NCBI GenBank assembly: GCA_934699135.1
Contig: CAKUVM010000002.1
Location: 69,296-133,295 of the forward strand
Direction of reading: 5' to 3'
Length of the DNA stretch: 64,000 bases
Source of the DNA: an uncultured Bacteroidales bacterium
Lineage (GTDB): Bacteria; Bacteroidota; Bacteroidia; Bacteroidales; Marinilabiliaceae
Positions 42,697 through 52,111 of this stretch are shown here, piece after piece. The notes under the pieces were generated by a model. It was not told where the DNA came from and ran no database searches. It saw nothing but the letters and a program-made list of their open reading frames with translations. The position numbers and the translations under genes were made by a program. The stretch's first letter is position 1, and each line of letters starts with the position of its first letter.

Positions 42697-45186
42697 ATGA
42701 ACGCGACAATCAAGAAGATAGCCTCGCTATGGCCTCACGCCGCGGTGCTGCTGTGCTTCATAGCCCTGAGCTTCGCCTATTTCTCTCCCGTGCTGAAAGG
42801 CAAGACCCTGCCGCAGATGGACAACATCCACGCCGAAGGCGCGGCCCACGAGCTTATTCAATATGAGAAGCAGACGGGCGAGAAGGCCCAATGGACCGAC
42901 TCGATGTTTGGCGGCATGCCCGCCTACCAGATAAAGTCGGACTCGAGCCACAACATCTTCTACCACCTGACCCACGCCATACGCCTGGGGCTGCCCTACA
43001 CCACCGTGGCCATCGTGTTCCTCTACCTGGTGGGTTTCTACGTCTTGCTGCTGAGCCTGGGCACAGGCCGTTGGGTGGCGGCCATAGGGGCCGTGGCCTT
43101 CGCCCTTGGGTCTTATAACATCATCATCATTGCCGCCGGCCACATAACCAAGTGCTACGCCATTGCCATGATGCCGCTTGTCATTGGCGGCGTGCTGATG
43201 ACCTTTGGCGGCAAGAGGGTCATTGGCGGCATCTTCACCATGGTGGCGTTGGGACTGGAGTTGGCCTTCAACCACGTCCAGATAACATATTACCTGGCCT
43301 TGGCCATTGGCGTGCTGGTGGTGGCCGAGCTGATAGCGGCCATAAGGGAGAAGCGGCTCAAGGACTTCGGCGCGAGCATGGGAGTGTTGGCGGCGGCAGC
43401 CGTTATGGCCATATTGCCAAGCACCACAAACCTTTGGACCACATATGAATACGGTGCATACTCCATCCGCGGCGCAAGCGAGCTGAAAGGCGCTGACGGC
43501 ACACAAGCCTCGTCTGGCCTGGACAAAGACTACGCCCTGAGCTGGAGCTACGGCGTGGGGGAGACTCCCACGCTGCTCATTCCCGACGCGGTGGGCGGCG
43601 CGAGCGAGGCTCTCGGCGGCGGGCTGAAAGCCGTGCAGGCGGCCGACCCGCAAATCAGGCCCTATCTGGCGCAGCAGAGCCGCTACTGGGGCGGGCGCAG
43701 CTTCACCTCTGGCCCCGTGTATGTGGGCGCCATTGTGTGCTTCCTCTTCCTGATAGGCTGCTTCTATTACAAAGGGCGCATGAAATGGTGGCTCCTCGCG
43801 GCCACGGCACTGTCCGTCATGCTGGCGTGGGGCAAGAACTTCCCTCTGCTGACTGACTTCATGTTTGACCACTTCCCGCTCTACAACAAATTCCGCACCG
43901 TGGAGATGGCCCTTGTCATTGCCACGGTCACCATCCCGTTGCTGGGCATGCTGGGACTGAAGGCCATATATGACAACCCCGAGGACGTGAAGTATCACCC
44001 CGGCAAGTTTTTCGGCGCGCTGGGCCTGTCGGCGGGCGTGGCCTTGATCATCGCCATGGCCCCCGGGGCTTTCTATGACTTTCTGTCTCCACAAGAGGCC
44101 GCCCAGTTTGCCGAGCTCAAAGGGCAAAACCCGCTATACGGAGCGCTGGAGCGGAGCCTTGTGGACGCACGTATGGAGCTGACGCGCAATGACGCCCTGC
44201 GCTCCGCCGTGCTGATCCTCCTGGCCTCATCGGCCCTATGGTTCTGCTCCGTGCGGAAGATAAACGCCAAGATCATGCTGGCCACGGTAGGCGTCTTGAC
44301 CCTCTTCGACCTGTGGGGCGTGGACCGTCGCTACCTCTCGACAGACAACTTCGTGAGCAAGACCGAGAGCCGCAACTTCGCCATGTCCGAGGCCGACCGC
44401 GCCATCTTGGCGGACAAGACCCCGCACCGCGTCATGGCCCTCTATTGCAACCCATTTAACGAAGTCTACACATCATATTACCACCACTCCGTCGGAGGCT
44501 ACCACGGGGCCAAGCTGCGCCTGTACCAAGACCTGATAGACCGCCACCTGGAGCCTGAGTGGCGCGCGCTGATGGGCGCACTTCAGGCCAAAGACTACTC
44601 CGGCATAGAAACCTCCCTGCGCAACTCGCCGGCGCTCAACATGCTCGGTTGCCGATACTTGATATACAACCCGCAGCAGAAACCCATTGTGAACCCCCAC
44701 GCCATGCCAGAGGCATGGTTCGTGGAGCGAGCCACCAAGGCAGCCAGCCCCGATGACGCCATTGAGCGGATCGGCACTGCCGACCTGCGCCGCGAAGCCA
44801 TTGTGCAAGGTGACGAGGGCGGCGCGTTTGCCACCGACAGCGCGGCAACAATACGCCAGACGGCCTTCGCCCCCGACAGGGTGACGTATGAGAGCCAGTC
44901 GGCGGCCGACGGCATGGCCGTCTTCAGTGAGATATATTACCCGGCCGGGTGGAAGGCCACCATAGACGGGCAAGAGGCCGACATTGTCCGCGCCAACTAT
45001 GCGCTGCGCGCGCTGCGCATACCCGCGGGGCGGCACAACATAGAGTTCACATTCGCCCCCACAAGCTTCAGAGTGGGCAACATGATCTCCACGGCGGCAT
45101 CGGCCGTGGCCGCGCTGCTTATGGTGGCGGGCGTGGCCTTGTCCTTGCGGAGAAAACAGCCGGCCGGCGAGGAGCGAAAAGAGTAA
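42697..45186 (+). CDS. YfhO-family multi-pass membrane protein
   Basis: A large membrane protein of 829 residues with about a dozen hydrophobic segments. The first (~14-32) is followed by a periplasmic loop containing DNIHAEG and QWTDSMFGGMPAYQI, which are characteristic of YfhO homologues in Bacteroidetes; a soluble C-terminal domain (~590-780) precedes the last membrane span and a basic tail. Some YfhO proteins in Firmicutes glycosylate teichoic acids (GT-C fold); lacking such polymers, the acceptor here is unknown. It lies between the nucleotidyltransferase-like protein and DUF4954. Confidence 0.82.
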   Translation: MNATIKKIASLWPHAAVLLCFIALSFAYFSPVLKGKTLPQMDNIHAEGAAHELIQYEKQTGEKAQWTDSMFGGMPAYQIKSDSSHNIFYHLTHAIRLGLPYTTVAIVFLYLVGFYVLLLSLGTGRWVAAIGAVAFALGSYNIIIIAAGHITKCYAIAMMPLVIGGVLMTFGGKRVIGGIFTMVALGLELAFNHVQITYYLALAIGVLVVAELIAAIREKRLKDFGASMGVLAAAAVMAILPSTTNLWTTYEYGAYSIRGASELKGADGTQASSGLDKDYALSWSYGVGETPTLLIPDAVGGASEALGGGLKAVQAADPQIRPYLAQQSRYWGGRSFTSGPVYVGAIVCFLFLIGCFYYKGRMKWWLLAATALSVMLAWGKNFPLLTDFMFDHFPLYNKFRTVEMALVIATVTIPLLGMLGLKAIYDNPEDVKYHPGKFFGALGLSAGVALIIAMAPGAFYDFLSPQEAAQFAELKGQNPLYGALERSLVDARMELTRNDALRSAVLILLASSALWFCSVRKINAKIMLATVGVLTLFDLWGVDRRYLSTDNFVSKTESRNFAMSEADRAILADKTPHRVMALYCNPFNEVYTSYYHHSVGGYHGAKLRLYQDLIDRHLEPEWRALMGALQAKDYSGIETSLRNSPALNMLGCRYLIYNPQQKPIVNPHAMPEAWFVERATKAASPDDAIERIGTADLRREAIVQGDEGGAFATDSAATIRQTAFAPDRVTYESQSAADGMAVFSEIYYPAGWKATIDGQEADIVRANYALRALRIPAGRHNIEFTFAPTSFRVGNMISTAASAVAALLMVAGVALSLRRKQPAGEERKE

Positions 45187-45207
45187 CGACACACAAGAGA
45201 GAAGACC

Positions 45208-47097
45208 ATGAGCGTAGAGATGGGACAAGACTACCGTCACCTTAGCGAGGCCGAGGTGCGGACACTCAGAGAGCGGGGCTGCACGGCCACCAACTGGGCG
45301 GACGTGATGGTGCGCGGCCAGTTCGCCGCCGAGCGCATGACGGGCGTGAGCTTCGTGGGCGCGGTGCGCCTGGGAGACATGGGCGGCACGGTGCACGTGA
45401 CGACGCCGGGGCTAGACATGGGGCGGATGGAGTCCGCCATTGTCCGCGCCACGCTCAAAGACGTCACGCTTGGCGACTGGTTCTACATCCAAGACGTCAA
45501 CCTGCTGGCGGACTACACCATAGGCGGACGTTTTGTGGCCATTGGCTGCGGACGCATCGTGGGCGGAGACGGGCCTTTCGGCATAGGCGCGCGCGTGAGC
45601 GTGGTGAACGAGGGCGGTGGTCGCGAGGTGTCGCTCTCGGCCTCGCTCACGTCAAACATAGCCTACTGCGTGGCCATGCACCGCTACGTCAGCGGCCTTG
45701 TGGAGGGCTATGAGCGCCTGACTCGGCAGGAAGCCGCCGATGCCCGCGCCGAGATTGGCAAAGACGTCCACATTTTCTCCACCCGCGCGGTGGAGGGCGT
45801 GAGGATAGGCACCCGCGCGGTGGTGGACGGCGCTTCGGCGTTGCGCCGCGGCACCATTGTCTCGGCCCCTGAGCAGCCCACGCTGGTGGGGGCCGACGTG
45901 ACGGCCGAGGACTTCGTCTTTGCCGAGGGAGCCACGGTGGATGGCGGCTCAAAGCTGAAAAATTGCTTCGTGGGCCAGTGCGTCACCGTAGGCCGCGGTT
46001 TTGTGGGGGAGAACCTGCTGGCGTTCGCCAACAGCGAGCTTCTGTGCGGCGAGGCCGTCTCCGTGTTAGCCGGCCCATATACCGTGAGCCATCACAAAGG
46101 CTCGCTGCTCATTGCCGCCGCCTACTCATTCTACAACGCCGGCAGCTCGACCAACGGCAGCAACCATCATTATCGCCTGGGCCCCATAGAGCAGGCGGTA
46201 TATGACCGCGGGGCCAAGACGGGCTCCGGGGCCTACGTCTTGGAGCCGGCCCACATCGGGGCTTTCACCATGGTGGTGGGGCATCACCGGACGAACCCCG
46301 ACACCAGGGCGTTCCCGTTCTCCGTCTTGGCCGAGCGCGACGGCGAGAGCCATCTCATTGTGGCTCAAAACCTGCGCACTATGGGGCTGTTCCGAGACGG
46401 ACTCAAGTGGAAGAGCCGCGACAGGCGCAAGATAAAGAGCGACGCCATAAGCTACGACATCCTCAACCCCATAACCGCGAGCCTCATGATGGAGGCCGTG
46501 CGCCGCATTGAGGGCGGGCTGATGGAGAGCAGGTCAGAGCACCTGATAGAGGGCGGGCTGCGAATCCGCCGCGCCTTGCTTCCCCGCGCCGCGGCGGCCT
46601 ACCGCTCTGCCATTGACATATACGTGGCCAAGGCCTACGCCCATGACGGGGGCAAGAGCGAGAGCCTAGACTGCGAGTGGGCCGACGCCGGCGGCCTCGT
46701 GGCCCCGCTGCCGAAAATCCGCGACATAGAGCGCAAGATTGCCGACGGGGCCTACGCCAACGTGGCCCAGATCGGGGCCGACTTCCGCGACCTGGCCGAG
46801 AAGGCTAAAGGGATGGCCATACGCTGGTGTGTGGGCCGCGCCAGAGAGTGGTATGGCTACACCGATACCGAAGACGACGTGAAAGACGCCATCCAACACG
46901 TGGCGGAGGCCTGTCATAACCTCAAGGAGGCCACGCTGGCCGACGCCACGCGCGAATGGGGAGCGAAGATGAAGACGAGCTACGGCCTTGACGGCACAGA
47001 CGAGGAGCAAGACCGCGACTTTGCCGCCCTGCGCGGCGACTTTGAGCAAAACGCCGACGTGAGGGAGTGCCGCAAATATTATGACGAGACATGGTGA
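45208..47097 (+). CDS. DUF4954 protein with left-handed beta-helix repeats
   Basis: This 629-residue protein matches the Bacteroidetes DUF4954 family. Residues ~75-290 have hexapeptide-like turns (IGGRFVAIGCGRIVGG, IGKDVHIFSTRAVEGVRIGT, VTVGRGFVGENLLAFANSEL), indicating a left-handed beta-helix as in acyl- or sugar-nucleotide transferases. A conserved block AAAYSFYNAGSSTNGSNHHY (~307-326) contains His residues that could be catalytic. The C-terminal third is helical. No signal peptide is seen, so it is cytosolic. The function is unknown. It is the last gene of the PBP1A-lpxK-PNP-YfhO run; a short GC hairpin (47094-47110) overlaps the stop. Confidence 0.82.
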   Translation: MSVEMGQDYRHLSEAEVRTLRERGCTATNWADVMVRGQFAAERMTGVSFVGAVRLGDMGGTVHVTTPGLDMGRMESAIVRATLKDVTLGDWFYIQDVNLLADYTIGGRFVAIGCGRIVGGDGPFGIGARVSVVNEGGGREVSLSASLTSNIAYCVAMHRYVSGLVEGYERLTRQEAADARAEIGKDVHIFSTRAVEGVRIGTRAVVDGASALRRGTIVSAPEQPTLVGADVTAEDFVFAEGATVDGGSKLKNCFVGQCVTVGRGFVGENLLAFANSELLCGEAVSVLAGPYTVSHHKGSLLIAAAYSFYNAGSSTNGSNHHYRLGPIEQAVYDRGAKTGSGAYVLEPAHIGAFTMVVGHHRTNPDTRAFPFSVLAERDGESHLIVAQNLRTMGLFRDGLKWKSRDRRKIKSDAISYDILNPITASLMMEAVRRIEGGLMESRSEHLIEGGLRIRRALLPRAAAAYRSAIDIYVAKAYAHDGGKSESLDCEWADAGGLVAPLPKIRDIERKIADGAYANVAQIGADFRDLAEKAKGMAIRWCVGRAREWYGYTDTEDDVKDAIQHVAEACHNLKEATLADATREWGAKMKTSYGLDGTDEEQDRDFAALRGDFEQNADVRECRKYYDETW

Positions 47098-47167
47098 GCC
47101 TGCGGCTCACACCCTCTAAAAAGGCTACGCAAAGGGGTTTAGGTCTGCTTTGTAGAAATAAAATTTG

Positions 47168-47175
47168 TATTTTTG
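47168..47175 (+). promoter_or_regulatory. -7 promoter box TATTTTTG for fabH
   Basis: Exact TAnnTTTG match 73 bp before the fabH ATG. A TTTG at 47149-47152 is only 15 bp away, shorter than the usual 19-20 bp spacing. Confidence 0.5.
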
Positions 47176-47247
47176 CGGCTCGTGGGCCGGCTTGTGGCCG
47201 GCCACTTCCCAGACCAACAGATAAGGAACAAACACCATTTGATAAGA

Positions 47248-48249
47248 ATGTCAAAGATAAACGCAGTAATCACGGGCGTGGGCGCGTTCACTCCCGAGTA
47301 TCGCCTCACAAACGATGAGCTCAGCCGCATGGTGGACACCAACGACGAGTGGATTATGACCCGCGTGGGCATCAGAGAGCGCAGAATCCTCAAAGAGAAC
47401 GAGGGCGTAGGGGCGTCGGACATGGGCGTCAAGGCCATAGAGGATCTCGTGAGGAAGACTGGTCTTGACCTCCAGACGGTAGACATGGTGGTCTGCACCA
47501 CAGTGACGGGCGACATGGTGCTGCCCGCAACGGCCGCCATCATCTGCGACAAAGTGGGAATCCACAAAGCATTGGCCTTCGACATAAACGGAGCCTGCTC
47601 CGGCTTCCTCTATGGCCTCGACCTGGTGAGCCAATATATCCGCTCCGGCTCCAAGAAGAAAGTCATACTCGTCAGCACCGAGAAGATGTCATCCATCGTT
47701 GACTACACCGACCGCACCACGTGCGTGCTCTTCGGCGACGCCGCCACGGCCGTCCTTGTGGAGCCAACGGAAGAGGAGGTGGGCCTTATGGACAGCAACC
47801 TCCACACCGACGGCTTTGGCCGCGAGTGGCTCAAGATTCCCGCCGGCGGCTCAGCCATGCCTGCCAGCCATGAGACGGTGGACGGCCACAAGCACTTTGT
47901 GTATCAAGAGGGCAAGCAAGTGTTCAAGTATGCCGTGACATATATGGCGGATGCCACGGTTGACGTGATGAAACGCAACAACCTGACGGCAGACGGCGTG
48001 GCATGGCTGGTGCCCCACCAGGCCAACCTGCGCATCATATCCGCCACGCAGGAGCGCATGGGCATCCCGGCCGAGAAAGTGATGATAAACATCCAGAAAT
48101 ACGGCAACACCACCAGCGCGACCATCCCCCTCTGCCTATATGAGTGGGAGAAGCAGCTCAAGAAGGGCGACAACCTCATCTTGGCCGCCTTTGGCGCAGG
48201 CTTCACGTGGGGCGCGCTCTACATCAAGTGGGGCTACGACACCAAATAA
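47248..48249 (+). CDS. fabH: 3-oxoacyl-ACP synthase III
   Basis: FabH condenses acetyl-CoA (or a branched acyl-CoA) with malonyl-ACP to start fatty-acid synthesis. The 333-residue enzyme has the catalytic triad: Cys in [12 protein letters not shown], His in [10 protein letters not shown] and Asn in [12 protein letters not shown]. The ATG at 47248 matches the family N-terminus ([20 protein letters not shown]); the longer frame from 47173 overlaps the promoter box. It stands alone here rather than after rpmF as in many relatives. Confidence 0.95.
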   Translation: MSKINAVITGVGAFTPEYRLTNDELSRMVDTNDEWIMTRVGIRERRILKENEGVGASDMGVKAIEDLVRKTGLDLQTVDMVVCTTVTGDMVLPATAAIICDKVGIHKALAFDINGACSGFLYGLDLVSQYIRSGSKKKVILVSTEKMSSIVDYTDRTTCVLFGDAATAVLVEPTEEEVGLMDSNLHTDGFGREWLKIPAGGSAMPASHETVDGHKHFVYQEGKQVFKYAVTYMADATVDVMKRNNLTADGVAWLVPHQANLRIISATQERMGIPAEKVMINIQKYGNTTSATIPLCLYEWEKQLKKGDNLILAAFGAGFTWGALYIKWGYDTK

Positions 48250-48273
48250 GATATCTGGCCAACACGGCAAGAA

Positions 48274-48308
48274 GCCGCCACCCGCGCCCCCGCGGGTGGC
48301 GGCCTTTT
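48274..48308 (+). terminator. Intrinsic terminator of fabH
   Basis: 13-bp GC-rich stem (48274-48286 with 48291-48303), CCCC loop, then CTTTTT. Confidence 0.9.
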
Positions 48309-48353
48309 TATTGCCGTCGCACAGGCGCATGGTGCCCATACGCATGAGAGACC

Positions 48354-49001
48354 TCATTTCTTCATCATGATGGTGAGGCCGTCGCGGATGGGGACTATCA
48401 CCTTCTCCACGCGGGCGTCGGCCGCCACAAAGTCGTTAAACTCCTTGACGGCCCGCGTGTGATGATCTGACGGCCGCGGCGTCTCCAGCACATGGCCGTC
48501 CCACAAGACATTGTCTGCCAAGATGAAGCCGCCCTGGCGCACGCGCGGCAAGATGGCCTCATAATATTCAAGATACTCCCGCTTGTCGGCGTCGATGAAG
48601 ACGAAATCTATCTGCCCGTCAATGGCCTCCAAGGCCTCGGCCAGGGTGCCAATGTGCAGCACCAGCTGGGCCGCGTGTGGGGAGCGGGCGAAAAATCGGC
48701 TGATCAGAGGTTCCAGCTCGTCATTGATCTCCACCGTGTGAAGGCGCGCGGACGGGTCGGAGAGGCCGTCGGCCATAGAGAGGGCGGAATAGCCGGTGAA
48801 AGTGCCGACCTCGAGGATGAGGCGCGGGCGGGCCATACGGACGAGCATTTTCAGCAGCGAGCCTTGCAGGTGGCCAGAGACCATGCGGGGCTGGATGGTG
48901 CGCAGGTGAGTCTGGCGGTCAAGCTCGTGGAGCAACGCGGTCTCGGGGTCGGAATGCTCCAAAAGGTAACGCTCCATCTCTATTGAATTGACACTCTCCA
49001 T
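48354..49001 (-). CDS. Class I SAM-dependent O-methyltransferase (caffeoyl-CoA OMT family)
   Basis: A 215-residue O-methyltransferase with motif I ILEVGTFTGYSALSMA (~60-75) and the metal-binding FVFIDADKREYLEYYE (~130-145), then ILADNVLWDGHV (~162-173), all diagnostic of the caffeoyl-CoA/catechol-type family. The bacterial substrate is unknown; some relatives modify tRNA (TrmR). The ATG at 49001 is preferred to a TTG at 49016. It follows the M16 peptidase gene by 8 bp and is co-transcribed with it. Confidence 0.88.
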   Translation of the reverse strand: MESVNSIEMERYLLEHSDPETALLHELDRQTHLRTIQPRMVSGHLQGSLLKMLVRMARPRLILEVGTFTGYSALSMADGLSDPSARLHTVEINDELEPLISRFFARSPHAAQLVLHIGTLAEALEAIDGQIDFVFIDADKREYLEYYEAILPRVRQGGFILADNVLWDGHVLETPRPSDHHTRAVKEFNDFVAADARVEKVIVPIRDGLTIMMKK

Positions 49002-49009
49002 ATTGACCG

Positions 49010-50227
49010 TCAGCAATATATCAGTCGCGACATTTTCTCGGGCATCAGCACCTTCCGCGCCACAGCTAAGAGGCTCTCCGGAGTCACGCGCTCGCGCACC
49101 ACGCCGGCCATCTCATATACCGAGAGCGACTGGCCATAGATGACGACAGAACGCGCCGCGGCCAGCATGAGGCTCTCGCTGTCATCTACCGACATTAGCA
49201 GCTGGCCGACATATTGGCGCATCACCTTGGCGAACCTGGCCGCGGAGAGCGGTGACTGCAGGAGTCCGTCCACCTCGCGGCGCACAATGGACATGGAGCG
49301 GGATATGTTCTGCTCATCGGTGCCGAAGTAGATGGTGAAGAGGCCGGCGTCGTCAAACGGCGTGTAGTTGGTCTCCACGTTATAGGCTATGCCGTGCCTC
49401 TCGCGCAGAGCCACGGAGAGGCGCGAATTCATGCCTGGCCCGCCCAAGAAGTTGGACAAGACGGCCATAGAGAGCCTGTCTTCAGAGTGACAGTCTGGCG
49501 CGGCGAAGCCCAGTAGCACGTGCCCCTGGTGAGTGTCTCGCTCCTCGCGCTTGTCGAAAATGTTGAATGCGCCGATGCCGGGCCGCCTGGCAGGCCGGAT
49601 GTTGGCCGAGTGTTGGCCGAAATATCTCTCCGCCACCCTGATCACCTTGCCTCTTTCTGTGGGGCCGATGAAGACAAACGCCATCTGGTCGGTGCAATGC
49701 GCGCGGGCAATGAAGCGGCGAGCGTCATCGGCAGTGAATGACGACACGGAAGAGGCCGTGCCCAATATGTTGTGTCCCAGCGGCGTGCCTGCGTAGGCCA
49801 AGTCTTCGAACTCATCAAAAATGAGTTCCGACGGGGTGTCTTGGTAACTCGTTATCTCATCAAGAATCACGTCGCGCTCCTTGTCCAGCTCCTTGGCGGG
49901 GAAAGTGGAGCAGAAAGCCATGTCGGCAATGAGCTCCGCCGCCCTGGCCAGATATTCTTCAAGAAAAGAGGCGTGGATGGCCGTCTCGTCTTTGGTGGTG
50001 TAGGCGTTGAGTTCGCCGCCCACCTCGTCGAGCCTGTTGAGAATCTGGTGCGCCGTGCGCTTGGCCGTGCCTTTGAAGACCGTATGCTCCACAAAATGAG
50101 CCAAGCCATGCTCGCCCGCCATCTCGTCTCTTGAGCCCGCGTTTATGACCAGGCCGCAGTGGCACACAGGGCCGGGGGCGGAGAGATGCACCACGCGGAT
50201 GCCATTGGGAAGTGTTGATACTAACAT
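49010..50227 (-). CDS. M16 (insulinase/pitrilysin-like) zinc peptidase
   Basis: A 405-residue peptidase of the mitochondrial-processing-peptidase-like subgroup. The inverted zinc motif HFVEH is at ~44-48 (GLAHFVEHTVFKGT), with the distal Glu in the EEYLARAAELIADM/ERDVILDEI region, so the protein should be active. No signal peptide is present from the ATG at 50227. The upstream frame from 50290 overlaps the promoter box (50292-50299) and is rejected. Confidence 0.9.
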   Translation of the reverse strand: MLVSTLPNGIRVVHLSAPGPVCHCGLVINAGSRDEMAGEHGLAHFVEHTVFKGTAKRTAHQILNRLDEVGGELNAYTTKDETAIHASFLEEYLARAAELIADMAFCSTFPAKELDKERDVILDEITSYQDTPSELIFDEFEDLAYAGTPLGHNILGTASSVSSFTADDARRFIARAHCTDQMAFVFIGPTERGKVIRVAERYFGQHSANIRPARRPGIGAFNIFDKREERDTHQGHVLLGFAAPDCHSEDRLSMAVLSNFLGGPGMNSRLSVALRERHGIAYNVETNYTPFDDAGLFTIYFGTDEQNISRSMSIVRREVDGLLQSPLSAARFAKVMRQYVGQLLMSVDDSESLMLAAARSVVIYGQSLSVYEMAGVVRERVTPESLLAVARKVLMPEKMSRLIYC

Positions 50228-50291
50228 CGGGAGATTCGTTTGCCGCACGCCGAGATGCCAGACGAAAAGGAATGCCGACGCACGCGCCACG

Positions 50292-50299
50292 CAAATATA
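50292..50299 (-). promoter_or_regulatory. -7 promoter box TATATTTG for the M16 peptidase operon
   Basis: Exact TAnnTTTG match on the minus strand. It gives a start near 50285 and a leader of about 58 nt. Confidence 0.6.
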
Positions 50300-50302
50300 A
50301 GC

Positions 50303-50336
50303 AAAAAGGGGGAGGCGCGCCCCGCGCCCCTCCCCC
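50303..50336 (-). terminator. Intrinsic terminator after the secreted-protein pair
   Basis: On the minus strand a GC-rich stem (50308-50319 with 50323-50336, one 2-nt bulge) is followed by T5. It separates the gene ending at 50360 from the M16 peptidase promoter. Confidence 0.7.
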
Positions 50337-50359
50337 GGTCTCTTGGCGTCAGATGGCGG

Positions 50360-51448
50360 CTATGGAGCCACCGTCACCTTGGCCGAGCCGCCAGCGCCAC
50401 GAACCACGTATACGCCAGGCTCAACGGACAGCCGCCCGGCAACAGTGCGGCCAACGCAAATGCCGCCAAGATTGTAGACATCACACTCTTGGCCATCGTC
50501 CACGACAATTGAATTGCCCTCGACCGAGACGGAGAGCGATGGAGATGCCACGCTCTTGATAGACGTCTGATTGTATAGCCTAACGTCTATGCTCTCAGGG
50601 GCGTCACTTGTAAGAGGCGCGTACAACGAGGAAGTCGGGAACGACGCACCCATTTCGGCATCGGCACGACGACGAAAATTGGGCCTGAACGTGGCCAAGC
50701 CGCCGTTTATTGTCCAAGACGATGGATTGCAAAAAAACGAATGCTCCACACCATAGGTGTCTGTGGCCACACACTCCACACCCCTGGCCAACACGATCTT
50801 TTTCTGGGTATCGCTCATATCTTTCTTTATGGCGCCAGACTGGCACCATGCTGAGACATCGTCGGGCGAAGAGCATGAAGTTGTGCGCAGACGCAGGTCT
50901 TTGATAGAACCGATGCGCTCCACAGAGAAAGAGAAATCTTCAGTCTCAGCTGTCGTCCTGGCAGTGATTACAATAGCCATATCTTGTGGAGCTTGAACTG
51001 CCGCCGCACAATTTGTATTGGAAATTACGATACTCTCACCTATATAATGCTCATCTTTGTCATCTCCCAACGTTAACATATTCTGATCGACATATTCCCC
51101 CGTATCATATTTTTTTGCTAAGATTCTTAGCAACTCTTTTGAAAGGCCCGCAACACAGAAAGCCACAGGGCCGTCAGGAGAGCCTAAAGAATCATCTCCT
51201 TTTGCCACAAATGCGCTATCAGACAAAAAATTGGACAATATCACCACGTCACCTTTCTTTAATTCCATCATAACGGAGACATAGTATGGACGATTAATCT
51301 GCAGGCTCAAATCGCTCTCTTTGAAGTTGCCTTCGTAGACTGCGTAAGCTTCGGTCTGCAACGTCACAACTCCTGCCTTATTTACAGTTCCTGCGTATGA
51401 GAAAATACACAGCAAACTCATGAAGAGTACTAATAAAATCCTTTTCAT
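50360..51448 (-). CDS. Secreted protein of unknown function with C-terminal sorting-like domain
   Basis: From the ATG at 51448 this 362-residue protein has a signal peptide (MKRILLVLFMSLLCIFSYAG). I do not recognise the central region (~20-290). It contains five or more cysteines, unusual for an exported protein in this window. The last ~60 residues (CDVYNLGGICVGRT, then LSVEPGVYVVRGAGGSAKV) resemble the C-terminal beta-sandwich that type IX secretion uses as a sorting signal, also common in Bacteroidetes without a proven T9SS. The central part is much less G+C-rich than neighbouring genes. It follows the 96-residue secreted protein by 43 bp and is probably in one transcript with it. Confidence 0.65.
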   Translation of the reverse strand: MKRILLVLFMSLLCIFSYAGTVNKAGVVTLQTEAYAVYEGNFKESDLSLQINRPYYVSVMMELKKGDVVILSNFLSDSAFVAKGDDSLGSPDGPVAFCVAGLSKELLRILAKKYDTGEYVDQNMLTLGDDKDEHYIGESIVISNTNCAAAVQAPQDMAIVITARTTAETEDFSFSVERIGSIKDLRLRTTSCSSPDDVSAWCQSGAIKKDMSDTQKKIVLARGVECVATDTYGVEHSFFCNPSSWTINGGLATFRPNFRRRADAEMGASFPTSSLYAPLTSDAPESIDVRLYNQTSIKSVASPSLSVSVEGNSIVVDDGQECDVYNLGGICVGRTVAGRLSVEPGVYVVRGAGGSAKVTVAP

Positions 51449-51491
51449 CGCATAAGTTTTTTGAATGAAACTGAATTGTCTTTGTCTGACA

Positions 51492-51782
51492 CTACGAAAT
51501 ATAACTAGCGTAGCTAGACTCATAGGTTTTTCCTGCTTTGGGCTTGATCACTGCCTGCGTACTCGTTTGGCTCACAATCTCAATGCCCCCCACGGCAGAC
51601 CACGACACTTGCATGCCGGAAATTTGAGGCAAAACGGCGGTAACCGTCTCGCCCGGCGACGACGCGGAGATCGCAAACTCCGAGACATGCTTGCCCTTAT
51701 AGAATATGCCATAGTCGTCTTGCGCACGGCAAAACGAAACGGCAGTCCATAAGGACATCAACAAAAGAAAAGTCCTCTTCAT
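51492..51782 (-). CDS. Small secreted protein of unknown function
   Basis: A 96-residue product with a signal peptide (MKRTFLLLMSLWTAVSFCRA, cleaved before QDD) leaving ~75 residues. The mature part is beta-rich (GETVTAVLPQISGMQVSWSA; IEIVSQTSTQAVIKPKAGKT) and looks like a single Ig/PKD-like domain, a weak resemblance only. The ATG at 51782 is the first in the frame. A possible promoter lies ~165 bp upstream. It may be a whole small protein or the stump of a longer one; no continuation was found in the other frames. Confidence 0.6.
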   Translation of the reverse strand: MKRTFLLLMSLWTAVSFCRAQDDYGIFYKGKHVSEFAISASSPGETVTAVLPQISGMQVSWSAVGGIEIVSQTSTQAVIKPKAGKTYESSYASYIS

Positions 51783-51948
51783 AGGCTAATTGTTTCATTT
51801 AAACGAATGATGGATTTTAAATCTCTGCCTTGGCGATCCGACCCTGTCAGCGCGCCAGGCTCTTCAGTTGGCCATATCTTTTTGAGGTGATGGAAACTTG
51901 GTGTTCGCTACTTCATAAGATCTGCTTTAATGCGGGAGTTGATTTACA

Positions 51949-51956
51949 CAAATATA
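51949..51956 (-). promoter_or_regulatory. -7 promoter box TATATTTG for the secreted-protein pair
   Basis: Exact TAnnTTTG match on the minus strand without a clear -33 element. The predicted start is near 51942. Confidence 0.45.
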
Positions 51957-52036
51957 CATAAAAAAATAACGGTGGCGTTTTTTGTAATATTTTAATATAA
52001 CATCTTCAGGGGAAAGCGGCGGAGGGGAAATGTATG

Positions 52037-52079
52037 TTTTGAAAATGCTGCTTGCGTATTGCAGCAGAGCTTTTCAAAA
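52037..52079. terminator. Hairpin downstream of the DNA methyltransferase gene
   Basis: Inverted repeat TTTTGAAAATGCTGC (52037-52051) with GCAGCA (52061-52066) and, after a 4-nt bulge, TTTTCAAAA (52071-52079). It lies 33 bp past the stop. There is no extra T run beyond the stem, so terminator function is an inference. Confidence 0.5.
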
Positions 52080-52111
52080 CCCTTGATCTTCTCATAGTAT
52101 GAGTAGACTCA

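Larger units (their letters stand above)
51783..52111. other. AT-rich spacer between the secreted-protein genes and the methyltransferase
   Basis: No coding sequence seen. It contains a minus-strand TATATTTG box (51949-51956) that could serve the secreted-protein pair with a ~160-nt leader, and a hairpin at 52037-52079 downstream of the methyltransferase gene. Confidence 0.55.

Noticed and set aside
47094..47110. GTGAGCC/GGCTCAC hairpin at the DUF4954 stop as a terminator
   Set aside because: The stem is only 7 bp, overlaps the stop codon and is not followed by a T run.
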